From NCBI RefSeq assembly GCF_965216805.1, contig NZ_CBDCGN010000003.1:992001-1056000 (forward strand): a stretch of 64,000 bases of DNA. Direction: 5' to 3'. Below are positions 14,726 through 24,418 of this stretch, piece by piece. The number at the start of each line of letters is the position of its first letter. Position 1 is the stretch's first letter. The translations under genes and the position numbers were made by a program. Source of the DNA: Panacagrimonas sp965216805 (GTDB lineage Bacteria > Pseudomonadota > Gammaproteobacteria > Nevskiales > Nevskiaceae). The notes under the pieces are model-generated. The model saw only the letters and a list, made by a program, of their open reading frames with translations, was not told where the DNA came from and did not search any database.

Positions 14726-16012
14726 TCAGCCGAGCCCGGCGATCTCGCGTGCGGCCGCCACCAGCGCCAGTCGCGCCACCACGCCGTAGGCATAGAACTG
14801 GTTGGGCCGCGCGTCCGGGGCCACCGACAGGTCGGGATGATTGCAGCAGTTTTCGAACGGCAGCGGCTTGAAGCTCATGCCCGGTGCGTTGAGGTTTTCC
14901 TGATTGCTGCGCTTTTCGTTGACGCGATAGAAACCACCGACTACGAAACGGTCGATCATGTACACCACCGGTTCGGCGGCGTGGTTGTCCGGGCCCCAGG
15001 TCTCGAAGGTGTGCACGCCTTCCTGCAGGATTGCGCCGGTGACTTCGCGACCTTCCTTGGCGCTGCTCATGTGGGTACGCGCCTTGCGGTTCATCTCGCG
15101 CACGTCATCGGCGCTGCGCACCGTCATCACGCCCATGCCGTAGGTGCCGGCATCGGCCTTGACGATGACGAAGGGCTCCTCATGGATGCCGTACTCGGCG
15201 TACTTTTCGCGGATGTCTTCCAGCAACAGCTCGACGTTGCTGACCAGGCATTCCTCGCCCTCGCGCTTCATGAAATTGATCTGCCCGCAATTGCGAAAGC
15301 GCGGATCCACCCACCAGGGGTCGATGCCGGCGATCTTGCCGAACTCGGTGGCCACGTCGCGGTAGTAACCGAAGTGATGGGTCTTGAGCCGCGCGTGCCA
15401 GCCCGCCGCGGGCGGAGGCGACACTGTCTGCGAAATGCCCTGCAGCATCTCGGGGATGCCGGCAGACAGGTCGTTGTTGAGCAACACCAGGCAGGGCGTG
15501 AAGTCGCCCACGCGCACCTTGTCGCCTTCGCGGACCAGCGGCTCCAGGGTGAGCTGCCTGCCGGAGATCTCCAGTGACAGGGTGGTGGCTTCGCGGACCT
15601 CCGGGTTGAGCGTGCCGATGCGCACGTGAAAGCCGGCCTCGCGCAGCAGCTCGAACAGGCTGGCGACGTTCTCCAGGTAGAACTTGTTGCGCGTGTGGTT
15701 TTCGGGCACCAGCAGCACGCCGTTGCAGGTCGGGCAGGCGCGCTCCACGGCGGACTGGATCGCCTGGATGCACAGCGGCTCCATGCTCGGCGCCAGGTTG
15801 TTGAAGCCGCCCGGAAACAGATTGGTGTCCACCGGCGCCAGCTTGAAGCCGGCGTTGCGCAGATCCACCGAGGCGTAGAACGGCGGCGGCGTGCTCAGCC
15901 ATTGGCGCCGGAACCAGGCTTCGATGTCCGCGCTGCGCGCGATCAACTGCTGCTCGAAGCGCAGCAAGGGCGAGGTATGCGGGGTGGACAACTGCGGGAC
16001 GTTGCCGAGCAT
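14726..16012 (-). CDS. gshA: Glutamate-cysteine ligase (proteobacterial GshA type with ATP-grasp-like end)
   Basis: About 428 residues; resembles the glutamate-cysteine ligase family first described in acidithiobacilli rather than E. coli GshA. Landmarks are FYASVDLRNAGFKLAPVDTN followed by LFPGGFNNL, LLVPENHTRN, INFMKREGEECLVSN, FVIVKADAGTYGMGVMTVR (ATP-binding lysine and glycine loop) and VYMIDRFVVGGFYRVNEKRS. It makes gamma-glutamylcysteine for gshB, which lies 8.5 kb to the left on the same strand. The frame is open to 16102; the ATG at 16012 is chosen because it begins the conserved region, and neither candidate has a strong ribosome site. It is convergent with the P450 fusion gene, ending 27 bp from it. 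Confidence 0.88.
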   Translation of the reverse strand: MLGNVPQLSTPHTSPLLRFEQQLIARSADIEAWFRRQWLSTPPPFYASVDLRNAGFKLAPVDTNLFPGGFNNLAPSMEPLCIQAIQSAVERACPTCNGVLLVPENHTRNKFYLENVASLFELLREAGFHVRIGTLNPEVREATTLSLEISGRQLTLEPLVREGDKVRVGDFTPCLVLLNNDLSAGIPEMLQGISQTVSPPPAAGWHARLKTHHFGYYRDVATEFGKIAGIDPWWVDPRFRNCGQINFMKREGEECLVSNVELLLEDIREKYAEYGIHEEPFVIVKADAGTYGMGVMTVRSADDVREMNRKARTHMSSAKEGREVTGAILQEGVHTFETWGPDNHAAEPVVYMIDRFVVGGFYRVNEKRSNQENLNAPGMSFKPLPFENCCNHPDLSVAPDARPNQFYAYGVVARLALVAAAREIAGLG

Positions 16013-16194
16013 GGGAATTCCATCGAAGTGGGCGACGCTAAGGTTAGCCCATCCGGATTGCCGGTCCGCGTCGGTGCGGACGTAGGCGGCGTGCGCGGGC
16101 ATGTGCTAAAAATCGGTGCATTACGGGGAACCGGTCCAAGGCCTTCGGCGCCTGGCGCACCGCGCGCACGGATCAGGCATCGAGGGGAACACGA

Positions 16195-16575
16195 GTGTCG
16201 ACAGCGGCAGCAGCCAAGATCATGGTGATCGACGACAGTCAGACGATCCGGCGTACCGCCGAATCGCTGCTGGCCAAGGAAGGTTTTACCGTGGTCACCG
16301 CGCAGGACGGCTTCGAGGCCCTGGCCAAGATCGCCGACCACCACCCGGACCTGGTGTTCATCGACATCATGATGCCGCGCCTGGACGGCTATCAGGCCTG
16401 TGCGCTGATCAAGGCCAACCCGCGTTACGCGGGCACCCCGGTCATCATGCTGTCGTCCAAGGACGGATTGTTCGATCGTGCGCGCGGCCGCATCGTCGGC
16501 TCCGACGAGTACCTCACCAAACCGTTCACGCGCGACGAACTGCTCGGCGCGGTCAAGACCCATCTGCGCAAATGA
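16195..16575 (+). CDS. pilG: PilG-like single-domain response regulator
   Basis: 126-residue receiver domain with a GTG start preceded by GAGGGGAA. Receiver residues: acidic pair in KIMVIDDSQTIRR, phospho-acceptor in LVFIDIMMPRLDGY and Lys in EYLTKPFTRDEL. The sequence QTIRRTAESLLAKEGF is characteristic of PilG, which promotes pilus extension and, in Pseudomonas, activates cAMP synthesis. It heads the plus-strand operon pilG-pilI-chpA-chpC and overlaps the next start by ATGA. The usual companion pilH is not adjacent but 15 kb away. Confidence 0.93.
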   Translation: MSTAAAAKIMVIDDSQTIRRTAESLLAKEGFTVVTAQDGFEALAKIADHHPDLVFIDIMMPRLDGYQACALIKANPRYAGTPVIMLSSKDGLFDRARGRIVGSDEYLTKPFTRDELLGAVKTHLRK

Positions 16576-17120
16576 GCGCGGCCCTGCGCTCGCTGCGTGC
16601 CCAACCGTTCCACCTGCTGCTGGAGCTCGACCGGCGCCTGCGGGCCGCCCGTTCGGACAGCGCCGACGGCAGCGCGGATGTCTGGCAGGGCCTGGCGTTT
16701 CGCCTCGGCGAGCGCTGGCTGGTCGCGCCCAAGGACGACGTGCGCGAAGTCATCCCGCCGCCGCGCCTGACCCGCGTGCCCAACGCGCGGCCGTGGCTGG
16801 CCGGCGTCGCCAACGTGCGCGGCAGTCTGCTCACGGTGGTGGACTCCGGTCGCCTGCTGGGCGACGAGGCCAGCGGCGACAAGCGCACCGCGCGGGTGCT
16901 GGTGCTCAATTCGGAACGTCTGCCGGCCGGCTTCCTGGTCGACGAGGTGGCCGGCTACCGCCAGTTCACGGTGCGCGAGCAGGCCGACCTCGAAAGGTCG
17001 GAGCAGGACCCGTCTGCGCCCTACCTGCTCGGTGGCTTCCAGCGCGAGGGCCGCGTCTGGCCGGTGCTGAGCCTGCATCGCCTGGCGCAGTCGGACGCGC
17101 TGCGGCGCGCGGGGTGGTAA
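16572..17120 (+). CDS. pilI: PilI-like CheW adaptor
   Basis: 182-residue CheW-domain protein that should couple the receptor PilJ to the kinase ChpA. Recognisable blocks are LAFRLGERWLVAPKDDVREV, RVPNARPWLAGVANVRGSLL (the CheW core, with NVRG), and VDEVAGYRQF. The first about 40 residues form a helical lead typical of PilI. It overlaps pilG by 4 bp and stops 4 bp before chpA, so translation is likely coupled throughout the operon. Confidence 0.9.
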   Translation: MSAALRSLRAQPFHLLLELDRRLRAARSDSADGSADVWQGLAFRLGERWLVAPKDDVREVIPPPRLTRVPNARPWLAGVANVRGSLLTVVDSGRLLGDEASGDKRTARVLVLNSERLPAGFLVDEVAGYRQFTVREQADLERSEQDPSAPYLLGGFQREGRVWPVLSLHRLAQSDALRRAGW

Positions 17121-17124
17121 GCAC

Positions 17125-20100
17125 ATGAACCGCAACGCGCATAGCCTGCCGTCGTCCATCCGTGGGGTCAGTGCCGGTTTGCACTGGGTGCGCAAGGAGC
17201 TCGACCAGAACCTGCAGCTGGCCAGCCAGTTGATCCAGCAGCACGCCGAGGCACCGCAGGGTGCGGCGGCGCTGCACAAGGCCATCTCCCATCTGCAGGA
17301 AGTACGCGGCGCCTCGGTGCTGATCCAGGCCTACGGGGTGGCGCTGCTGGCCGAGGAGATGAAGCAGACCGCGCAGGACCTGGCGGCCGGTCGCGTCCAC
17401 GAGCCCGATCCGGCCTACGCCGCGGTGGTGGGCGCCTGCCTGCAGGCCGGCGATTACCTGGACCTGCTGCAGCAAGGCCAGCAGGACAGCGCGCTGATCC
17501 TGCAGCCCATCGTCAATGAACTGCGGCTGTCGCGCGGCAAGAGCCTGCTCACCGAAGACGATCTGTTCGTGGCGCAGTTCCGCGTGCTGGGGCTTGTCCT
17601 TCCGCGGCGCACGCCGCTGCGTGACGAAGCCAACCTGCAAGCCGAGGCGCAGCGACTGTCGCCGGTGTTCTCGGCCTCGCTGCTGTCCTGGTTCAAGGAG
17701 CAGGACACCGCGCAGGCGCTGAGCCGCATCGGCCGCATCTGCGAGGTGCTGGCGGATCTCTCGCGCGAACGTCCCATGTACCAGTTGTGGCGCACCGCCG
17801 CCGCCTGCGTCGAGGCGCTGCTGTCGCGCACCCTGGACGAAACCCTGGAGCTGAAGCGCCAGTTCGGACGCGCCGGGCAGTTGCTGAAGATTGTGGGCGA
17901 ATCCGGCGAGGCCCCGGCCCTGCGCCAGATGAGCGACGTCTCCATGCGCCTGCTGTTCTACGCCGGGCGTTCGGCCGGCGCCGGCCCGCGCGTGACCGAA
18001 CTGCGTCAGGGCCTGCAACTGGAGACCTGGCTGCCGCCGGTGGAGACCGTGCAGGCCTGCCGTGCGCGCCTGCGCGGTGCCAATACCGGTCTGCTGGTGC
18101 GGGTAGCCGAAGAACTGCGCGCCGACCTGGCCGAGGTACGCGACAGCATCGACATCGCCTTGCGCGCCGGTGCCGGTGCCGACGAACTGCAGGCCACCGC
18201 CGATCGCCTCAAGCGCGTCGCCGACACCCTGCTGGTGCTGGGCCTGTCGGCCGAAAGCCAGGCGCTGGCGCAGCCGGTGGAGACCCTGCACGAAGCCGGC
18301 GATGCCGGCGTGTCGCAGACCGCTGCCTGGATGGAATTCGCCACCGCGGTATTGCAGGTGGACCTGTCGCTGGAGGGTGCGCTGTACCGCCAGCTGCAGT
18401 CCTCCACCGCCGCCGATGACGGTACCGGCAAGCTGGCGGTCGCGGATCTGCGCGACGGCATGTCGGCGCTGTACCGCGAATCGCTGGTCAATCTGGCGCG
18501 CATCAAGACCTACATCGAGTCCTATCTCAAGCGCGAAGACGTATTCGGGCTGCCCGAGGCCGCGCGGCTGCTGGACGAGGTCGCCGCCGGTTTTCGGATG
18601 CTGGCGCTGGACCGCGCCGAAGAACTGACCCTGCGCGTGCAGCAGTTCCTGCAGTCGCCGGGGTTCACCGCGGTGCGCAGCGACACCGTGGTGGCCGCAC
18701 GCTTTGCCGACGCCATCGCCGCCATCGAGTACTACCTGGAGTTCCGCCGCGACGGCTCGCCCGCCGCCGCCGATGTGCTCGATCAGCTTGATCTGCTGGC
18801 GCAGCGCCTGGGCCAGGCCACGGAACCGGCTGCCGAGGCGGCATCCGAACCTACCGCCGATGCAGCGCCGGAACCGACCCTGGCCGATGCCGCTGCATCC
18901 GACGCTGCATCTGCCGCCGATGCCGGCGCAACGGCCGATACCGACTACGCGGAGACGCTGGAAGAACTTTCGATCCTGGACTACGACGCCGCCGCGCGCC
19001 GCAGCGTTGCCGCCGAAGAGCCGGTGCTGCCGCCCGAGACGCCGGAATTCCATCTGCTGGGCGAGCCCATGCCAGAACCTCCAGCGGCCGAGGTGGTGCC
19101 CACCCCCGAGGCGCAGCCGCAGTCCGCCAGCGAACCCGAACCGGCGATCTTCGAAGGCGCGCTGGCCGAGGAAACCGACGACGCGCTGCGGAGCTTGTCG
19201 GACGCAGCACACGACATCGGAACGTCGCCGGCCGAGGCCACGGTCGCGATCATGGCCTCCGAGCCCGAGGTGGACCCGGAGATCCGCGACATCTTCATCG
19301 AAGAAGCCTCCGAGGTACTGCAGACCCTGCAGCGTGCATTGCCGCGCTGGCTGCGCCAGCCCGACGAACGCGAGCTGCTCAGCACCATCCGCCGTTCGTT
19401 CCACACCCTCAAGGGCAGCGGACGGATGGTGGGTGCGCAGGACATCGGCGAGTTTTCCTGGGCATTGGAAAGCCTGCTCAACCGCTGCCTGGATCGCACT
19501 GTCGAGCTGTCGGCGCCGGTAATGGACACCGTGCGCGACGCAGTGGAACTGTTGCCCGCCATGGTCAACGCGTTCAGCGCCCGCCAAGCGCAGCCCGCAG
19601 CCGCACCGCGTCTGGCTGCGCAGGCGCGCCAGCTCGCTGGCAGCGCCGTGGCCGGCGACAACAACGAAATGATCGCGGTGTTCCGCGGCGACGCCCAGCA
19701 GCGCCTGCAGATGGTGGCGCGCTGGGTCAAGGATCAGGAAGGTCTGGCCGGCGAATACTCCATCCCCGAGCCGGTAGTGCGCGCCTTCCACACCCTGCGC
19801 GGCGCGGCACTGGCGGTGGATGCGCGCGCGGTCGGCGAGCTGGCCGGCAGCCTGGAAACCTATCTCGAACAATTGCACCGCGGGCGCGGCACCCTGTCGG
19901 CATCCGGCATGGCGCTGGTGGCCGAGGCCTGCACCGTCCTCGACAAATGGGTGGCGCGGGCCGGTGAGCCAGGCGCGACCGGCGTCGATGCGCGGCCCTG
20001 GCTGGAACGGGTTGAGGCCTTGCGCGGCGGCGACGGCGCGGTGGCGCCGTCGGAAGACGAGGACGCCCAACTGGCGGAAATCTTCACCTTCGAAGCGCTG

Positions 20101-23100
20101 GATCTGGTGCAGAAGTTCGAAACCGATCTTCACGCCTGGTCCAAGGCGCCGGCCTCGACCGGGTTTGCGCGCTCGCTCAAAGCCACCGTGCACACGCTAA
20201 AGGGCGCCGCCGGCATGGCGCACTGCGCGCCGATCGCCGCGGTGGCCCAGGCGCTCAATCTGCGCCTGGGTACCATGATCGATGGCCAGGCGCCGGGGCC
20301 GGCCTTCTTCACCGGCATGGCCGAAGTGGTCGAGGCGCTGTACAGCCAGCTCGACGCCTATCGCGACGGCAGTCTGGATGGCGACGGCACCGTGTGGGTC
20401 GACAAGGTGATGAACATCGACGGTTCGCCGCGTCTGGCGACGCCGACCGCGCTGATCTTTCCGACGCCCGCGGCGCCCAAGCCGGAGACGGTCGATTTCG
20501 ACAGCGCCGAGCACGACGCCGAACTGCGCGAAGTCTTTCTGCAGGAAGCCGAGGAGCTGGTACGCGAGCTGGAGAGCGACAGCGCAGCGGTCGGCGCCAA
20601 GCCGCAGGATCCGCAGCGGCTCGGCCCCTGGCTGCGCAACCTGCACACGCTCAAGGGCAGCGCGCGCGTCGCCGGGGTGGAATCGATCGCCGAGCTGGCG
20701 CATCGCATCGAGTCGGCCACCGAGGCCGTCGCCGCCGGCAGCGATCCTGCCGCGGCGTTGCGCTTCCGCGAGCAGGCCCGTCTGGGTAGCGAAGGGCTGC
20801 GCGATCTGCTGGAGCTTGCGCGCGGCCGCGAGTCGGTGGACGTCGCGGCGCTGATTGCGCGTTTCGATGCGCTGGGCGAAACCGCCATCCCGGACGCAAC
20901 ACTTCGCGAAACCGCCGAATCCGCATTCGAAGCCGGGACCCATGCAGGGGGTGTCGACGCGGAGGCGCCGCTGGACTGGACCCTGGAAGATTTCGCACCG
21001 GCGCAGGACAGCGCGACGGGCACTCTCCAGGAGCTGCCGCCGGATGCGCAACCGGACGCGGCGTCGCAGCCCGAGATGCAAGCGTCTGGCGCAGACGCTA
21101 CCGACGACACCGGAGACGCAGCGGCCGAGCAGGTCGATCGCGAGCTGTTCGCCATCTTTGCGCCGGAGGCCGAAGAACTGCTGGAGTCGCTGCAGCAGGC
21201 TTTGCATGCCTGGCGCGAAATCCCCGGCGATGCCGATCCCAGCCGCGTCATGCAGCGCGACCTGCATACCTTCAAGGGCGGCGCGCGCATGGCCGGCCTG
21301 ATGCAACTGGGCGATGCCGCGCACGAACTGGAAACGCATCTGGAGGCGCTGGAGCGCGACGGCGCGCACCTGCAGCTGGAGGCGGTGCAGTCGGTGAGCC
21401 TGCAGCTGGACCAACTGCACAAGCTCTACGACGAAGCCGTGCGCGACACCGGCCTGAGCCAGGCCGAGGTCGCGGCCGCGGTGGCGCCGCTGCCGTCGCA
21501 GGTGCCGGCCCCACCGCCGCCGGTGGACAGCCCGGTCGCTGCCGACGCCACGCGCGACGACGAACCGACCTTGGCCGCCTGGGACCCGCAGTTGTTCTGG
21601 AACCCGGGACGCGACGAGGCGGCCGCTGCCGAGGCGCGGCGCGAAGCCGTGCGCGTACCGGTGGAGCGCCTGGACGCCATGCTCAACCAGGCCGGCGAGA
21701 TTTCCATCTTCCGCGCCCGTCTGGAAGAAAAGAACGCCGCACTCACCACCTCGCTGGCGGAAATGGCGCAGACCATCACCCGCGTGCGCGAACAGTTGCG
21801 ACTGATGGATATCGAGACCGAGGCGCAGATTGCCGCGCGCGGTTTCGCCCGCGGCCCCAGCGAGGCCGACGGTGCGGACGGTCATCGTTACGACGCCCAG
21901 TTCGATCCGCTGGAAATGGATCGCTACTCGCGCATGCAGGAACTGTCGCGCTCGCTGGCGGAATCGGTCAGCGACATGGGCTCGCTGTACGCCTCGCTCG
22001 ACACTTCCGTGAGCGAAGCCGAAGTGCTGCTGCAGCAGCAGGGCCGCATCAACAACGATGTGCAGCAAGGCCTGATGGGCACCCTGATGGTGCCGTTCTC
22101 GCGCCAGGTGCAGCGTCTGGCGCGCGTGGTACGCCAGACCGCCGAGCAGAACGGCAAGCTGGCGCGTGCCGAGTTCGAGGGCGCCGACAGCGAACTCGAC
22201 CGCAACGTGCTCGAGCGCATGACCGCGCCGCTGGAGCACCTGCTGCGCAACTGCGTGGTACACGGCATCGAAACCCCGGAGGCGCGCCGCGCCGCCGGCA
22301 AGGCCGACGAGGGAGTGGTCACCGTGACCTTGCGTCGCGAGGGCTCGCAGTTGTCGGTGGAAGTGCGCGACGACGGTCGCGGCCTGGATTTCGACGCCAT
22401 CCGCGCCCAGGCCGTGCGCCGCGGCCTGATGCGCAGCGACGCGCAGGTGTCCAACGAGGACCTGGCGCGCTTCGTGTTTGCCGCCGGGTTCTCCACCGCG
22501 CAGACCCTGACCCAGGACGCCGGCCGCGGCATCGGCATGGATGTGGTGGCGTCGGAAGTCAAACAGCTCGGCGGCACCGTCGACATCGCCTCCGAAGCCG
22601 GCCGCGGCGTGCGCTTCATCGTGCGCCTGCCGCTGATGCTGGCGGTGTCGCAGGCGCTGGTGGTGCAGGTCGGCGAGGAACTGTTCGCGATTCCGCTGGG
22701 CTCGGTGGAAGGTATTTCACGCGTGCCGCGCGAAACCCTGCCCGCCATGCTCAAGGATGGCGGCGAGGCGCTGGCTTACGGTGACCGCGAGTACCAGTTG
22801 CGCCGGCTCGGCGATCTGGTCGGCCTGCCGGTGCCCGCGCGCATCGATGCGCGCAGCGTGCCGGCCATCCTCATGCGGGTGGGCGACGGCCTGGATGCCG
22901 CCGGCCGACGCGTGGCGGTGGTCGCCGATCGCCTGCTCGGCAATCGCGAAATCGTGACCAAGGCGGCGGGCCCGATCCTGGGTTCGGTGTCCGGCGTATC
23001 GGGTGCCACCATCCTGGCCGATGGCCGCGTGATGCTGATCGTGGACGTGCCGGCGCTGATCCAGGAATCCACCCGCCGGCGTCTGGGCAACGAGGCCGCG

Positions 23101-23508
23101 GTGGCTCCGGCGGCGGTGGAAGACGCGCGGCGCCTGATCATGGTGGTGGACGATTCCATCACCATCCGCCGCGTCACCGAGCGCCTGCTCACACGCAAGG
23201 GCTATCGGGTGATCACCGCCAAGGACGGCCTGGATGCCATGGCCATGCTGCAGACCGAAACCCCGGACGCCATGCTGCTGGACATCGAGATGCCGCGCGC
23301 CGATGGCTTCGAAGTGGCGGCGTTCGTGCGCAACACGGCGCGCATCAAGCGGTTGCCGATCATCATGATCACCTCGCGCTCCGGCGACAAACACCGCGAG
23401 CACGCGCGCAGCCTGGGCGTGGACCGTTACCTCATCAAGCCCTACCAGGAGGACCAGTTGATCGAAGAACTGCGCGTCCTGCTGGCCGCACAACCGGCAA
23501 TGGCCTGA
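17125..23508 (+). CDS. chpA: ChpA-type hybrid chemotaxis kinase with multiple phosphotransfer domains
   Basis: 2127 residues. An N-terminal helical ChpA region (about 1-600) is followed by an acidic Ala/Pro/Glu linker. Five histidine phosphotransfer (Hpt) motifs are visible: FHTLKGSGRM (His760), FHTLRGAALA (His889), VHTLKGAAGM (His1023), LHTLKGSARV (His1174) and LHTFKGGARM (His1381). The CheA core follows: dimerisation helices near 1510-1640, ATPase N-box LEHLLRNCVVHGIETPEARR, G-box VRDDGRGLDF, and a CheW-like regulatory domain. A C-terminal receiver carries LLDIEMPRADGF (Asp2053) and YLIKPY. It phosphorylates PilG/PilH in twitching control. Family members differ in Hpt number. Confidence 0.95.
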   Translation: MNRNAHSLPSSIRGVSAGLHWVRKELDQNLQLASQLIQQHAEAPQGAAALHKAISHLQEVRGASVLIQAYGVALLAEEMKQTAQDLAAGRVHEPDPAYAAVVGACLQAGDYLDLLQQGQQDSALILQPIVNELRLSRGKSLLTEDDLFVAQFRVLGLVLPRRTPLRDEANLQAEAQRLSPVFSASLLSWFKEQDTAQALSRIGRICEVLADLSRERPMYQLWRTAAACVEALLSRTLDETLELKRQFGRAGQLLKIVGESGEAPALRQMSDVSMRLLFYAGRSAGAGPRVTELRQGLQLETWLPPVETVQACRARLRGANTGLLVRVAEELRADLAEVRDSIDIALRAGAGADELQATADRLKRVADTLLVLGLSAESQALAQPVETLHEAGDAGVSQTAAWMEFATAVLQVDLSLEGALYRQLQSSTAADDGTGKLAVADLRDGMSALYRESLVNLARIKTYIESYLKREDVFGLPEAARLLDEVAAGFRMLALDRAEELTLRVQQFLQSPGFTAVRSDTVVAARFADAIAAIEYYLEFRRDGSPAAADVLDQLDLLAQRLGQATEPAAEAASEPTADAAPEPTLADAAASDAASAADAGATADTDYAETLEELSILDYDAAARRSVAAEEPVLPPETPEFHLLGEPMPEPPAAEVVPTPEAQPQSASEPEPAIFEGALAEETDDALRSLSDAAHDIGTSPAEATVAIMASEPEVDPEIRDIFIEEASEVLQTLQRALPRWLRQPDERELLSTIRRSFHTLKGSGRMVGAQDIGEFSWALESLLNRCLDRTVELSAPVMDTVRDAVELLPAMVNAFSARQAQPAAAPRLAAQARQLAGSAVAGDNNEMIAVFRGDAQQRLQMVARWVKDQEGLAGEYSIPEPVVRAFHTLRGAALAVDARAVGELAGSLETYLEQLHRGRGTLSASGMALVAEACTVLDKWVARAGEPGATGVDARPWLERVEALRGGDGAVAPSEDEDAQLAEIFTFEALDLVQKFETDLHAWSKAPASTGFARSLKATVHTLKGAAGMAHCAPIAAVAQALNLRLGTMIDGQAPGPAFFTGMAEVVEALYSQLDAYRDGSLDGDGTVWVDKVMNIDGSPRLATPTALIFPTPAAPKPETVDFDSAEHDAELREVFLQEAEELVRELESDSAAVGAKPQDPQRLGPWLRNLHTLKGSARVAGVESIAELAHRIESATEAVAAGSDPAAALRFREQARLGSEGLRDLLELARGRESVDVAALIARFDALGETAIPDATLRETAESAFEAGTHAGGVDAEAPLDWTLEDFAPAQDSATGTLQELPPDAQPDAASQPEMQASGADATDDTGDAAAEQVDRELFAIFAPEAEELLESLQQALHAWREIPGDADPSRVMQRDLHTFKGGARMAGLMQLGDAAHELETHLEALERDGAHLQLEAVQSVSLQLDQLHKLYDEAVRDTGLSQAEVAAAVAPLPSQVPAPPPPVDSPVAADATRDDEPTLAAWDPQLFWNPGRDEAAAAEARREAVRVPVERLDAMLNQAGEISIFRARLEEKNAALTTSLAEMAQTITRVREQLRLMDIETEAQIAARGFARGPSEADGADGHRYDAQFDPLEMDRYSRMQELSRSLAESVSDMGSLYASLDTSVSEAEVLLQQQGRINNDVQQGLMGTLMVPFSRQVQRLARVVRQTAEQNGKLARAEFEGADSELDRNVLERMTAPLEHLLRNCVVHGIETPEARRAAGKADEGVVTVTLRREGSQLSVEVRDDGRGLDFDAIRAQAVRRGLMRSDAQVSNEDLARFVFAAGFSTAQTLTQDAGRGIGMDVVASEVKQLGGTVDIASEAGRGVRFIVRLPLMLAVSQALVVQVGEELFAIPLGSVEGISRVPRETLPAMLKDGGEALAYGDREYQLRRLGDLVGLPVPARIDARSVPAILMRVGDGLDAAGRRVAVVADRLLGNREIVTKAAGPILGSVSGVSGATILADGRVMLIVDVPALIQESTRRRLGNEAAVAPAAVEDARRLIMVVDDSITIRRVTERLLTRKGYRVITAKDGLDAMAMLQTETPDAMLLDIEMPRADGFEVAAFVRNTARIKRLPIIMITSRSGDKHREHARSLGVDRYLIKPYQEDQLIEELRVLLAAQPAMA

Positions 23509-23515
23509 CGCGCTC

Positions 23516-23971
23516 ATGGCAGACACCCTCTTCGCGGTACTGATCCAGATCCAGGGCGACGCGCTGCTGCTGCCCAACGCTGCGGTGTCGGAAGTCACCG
23601 CCATGGATCGTTTCGAGAACGCCGAATCGCGTGCCCCGGGCTGGCTCGCCGGTTGGCACACCACCGCCGAACGCCGCATTCCGGTGCTGTCGTTCGAAAG
23701 CCTGTGCGGGCGTCCGCGGCCGGAAAACCAGAAGCGCCAGCGCGTGGTCATCGTCAACCCGGTCGGGCAGCGCGTGCACGGCGGCGCTTTTGCGTTGCTG
23801 GCGCAGGGCCATCCGCATCTGCTCACGCTCAAGCGCGAGGCGATTGCCGCCATCGACCTGCGGGTCAACGACCGCCACGAGATGATCCTGTCGCGCGTGC
23901 GCGTGGCCGGGCAGGAAGCGGTGATTCCCGATCTGGAACGCATCGAGACCGAACTGGCCGGCCTGGCCTGA
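23516..23971 (+). CDS. chpC: ChpC-like CheW-domain protein
   Basis: 151-residue single CheW domain, starting MADTLFAVLIQIQGDALLLP, with the strand pattern of ChpC, the second CheW-like protein of pil-chp loci. The NVRG-type motif of PilI is replaced, as is common in ChpC. It begins 7 bp after chpA and closes the operon. Likely links additional receptors to the kinase. Family is clear; the ChpC name is from position and length. Confidence 0.8.
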   Translation: MADTLFAVLIQIQGDALLLPNAAVSEVTAMDRFENAESRAPGWLAGWHTTAERRIPVLSFESLCGRPRPENQKRQRVVIVNPVGQRVHGGAFALLAQGHPHLLTLKREAIAAIDLRVNDRHEMILSRVRVAGQEAVIPDLERIETELAGLA

Positions 23972-24084
23972 ACGGACCTCAGGCAGAGGCCGCCACGAGC
24001 GGCGCGATCCTCCCCCGAGTAATGCGGGTCAGCCCCCCTGAGACTACAATCCGGCGCCTTGGCCGTTACGTTTCAGGATTGAAC

Positions 24085-24408
24085 ATGACTTTTGTCGTCA
24101 CCGAAAACTGCATCAAGTGCAAGTACACCGACTGCGTGGAGGTCTGCCCGGTCGATTGCTTTCACGAGGGCCCGAATTATCTGGTGATCGACCCCGAAGA
24201 GTGCATCGACTGCACCCTGTGCGAGCCCGAGTGCCCCGCCAACGCCATCGTCGCCGAGGACGATCTCAAGGCCGAAGACGCGCATTTCAAGGAACTCAAC
24301 GCCGATCTGTCGAAGATCTGGCCGGTGATCACCGAGCGCCAGGACCCGCCGGCCGACGCCAAGGACTGGGACGGCAAGCCGGACAAGCTCAAGCTGCTGG
24401 AACGCTGA
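24085..24408 (+). CDS. fdxA: FdxA-type seven-iron ferredoxin
   Basis: 107 residues, with N-terminal cysteines in TENCIKCKYTDCVEVCPVDC and a second cluster set in EECIDCTLCEPECPANAI. This is the 3Fe-4S plus 4Fe-4S arrangement of FdxA, followed by the usual C-terminal extension (WPVITERQDPPADAKDWDGK). It is a soluble one-electron carrier. It starts 113 bp after chpC with its own short upstream region, and is followed 10 bp later by an AddB-like gene. Confidence 0.97.
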   Translation: MTFVVTENCIKCKYTDCVEVCPVDCFHEGPNYLVIDPEECIDCTLCEPECPANAIVAEDDLKAEDAHFKELNADLSKIWPVITERQDPPADAKDWDGKPDKLKLLER

Positions 24409-24418
24409 CGGCGGCGGG

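Noticed and set aside
16966..20193. A 1075-codon minus-strand frame opposite chpA
   Set aside because: His/Gly/Arg-rich antisense translation with no domain; chpA has kinase, Hpt and receiver motifs on the plus strand.
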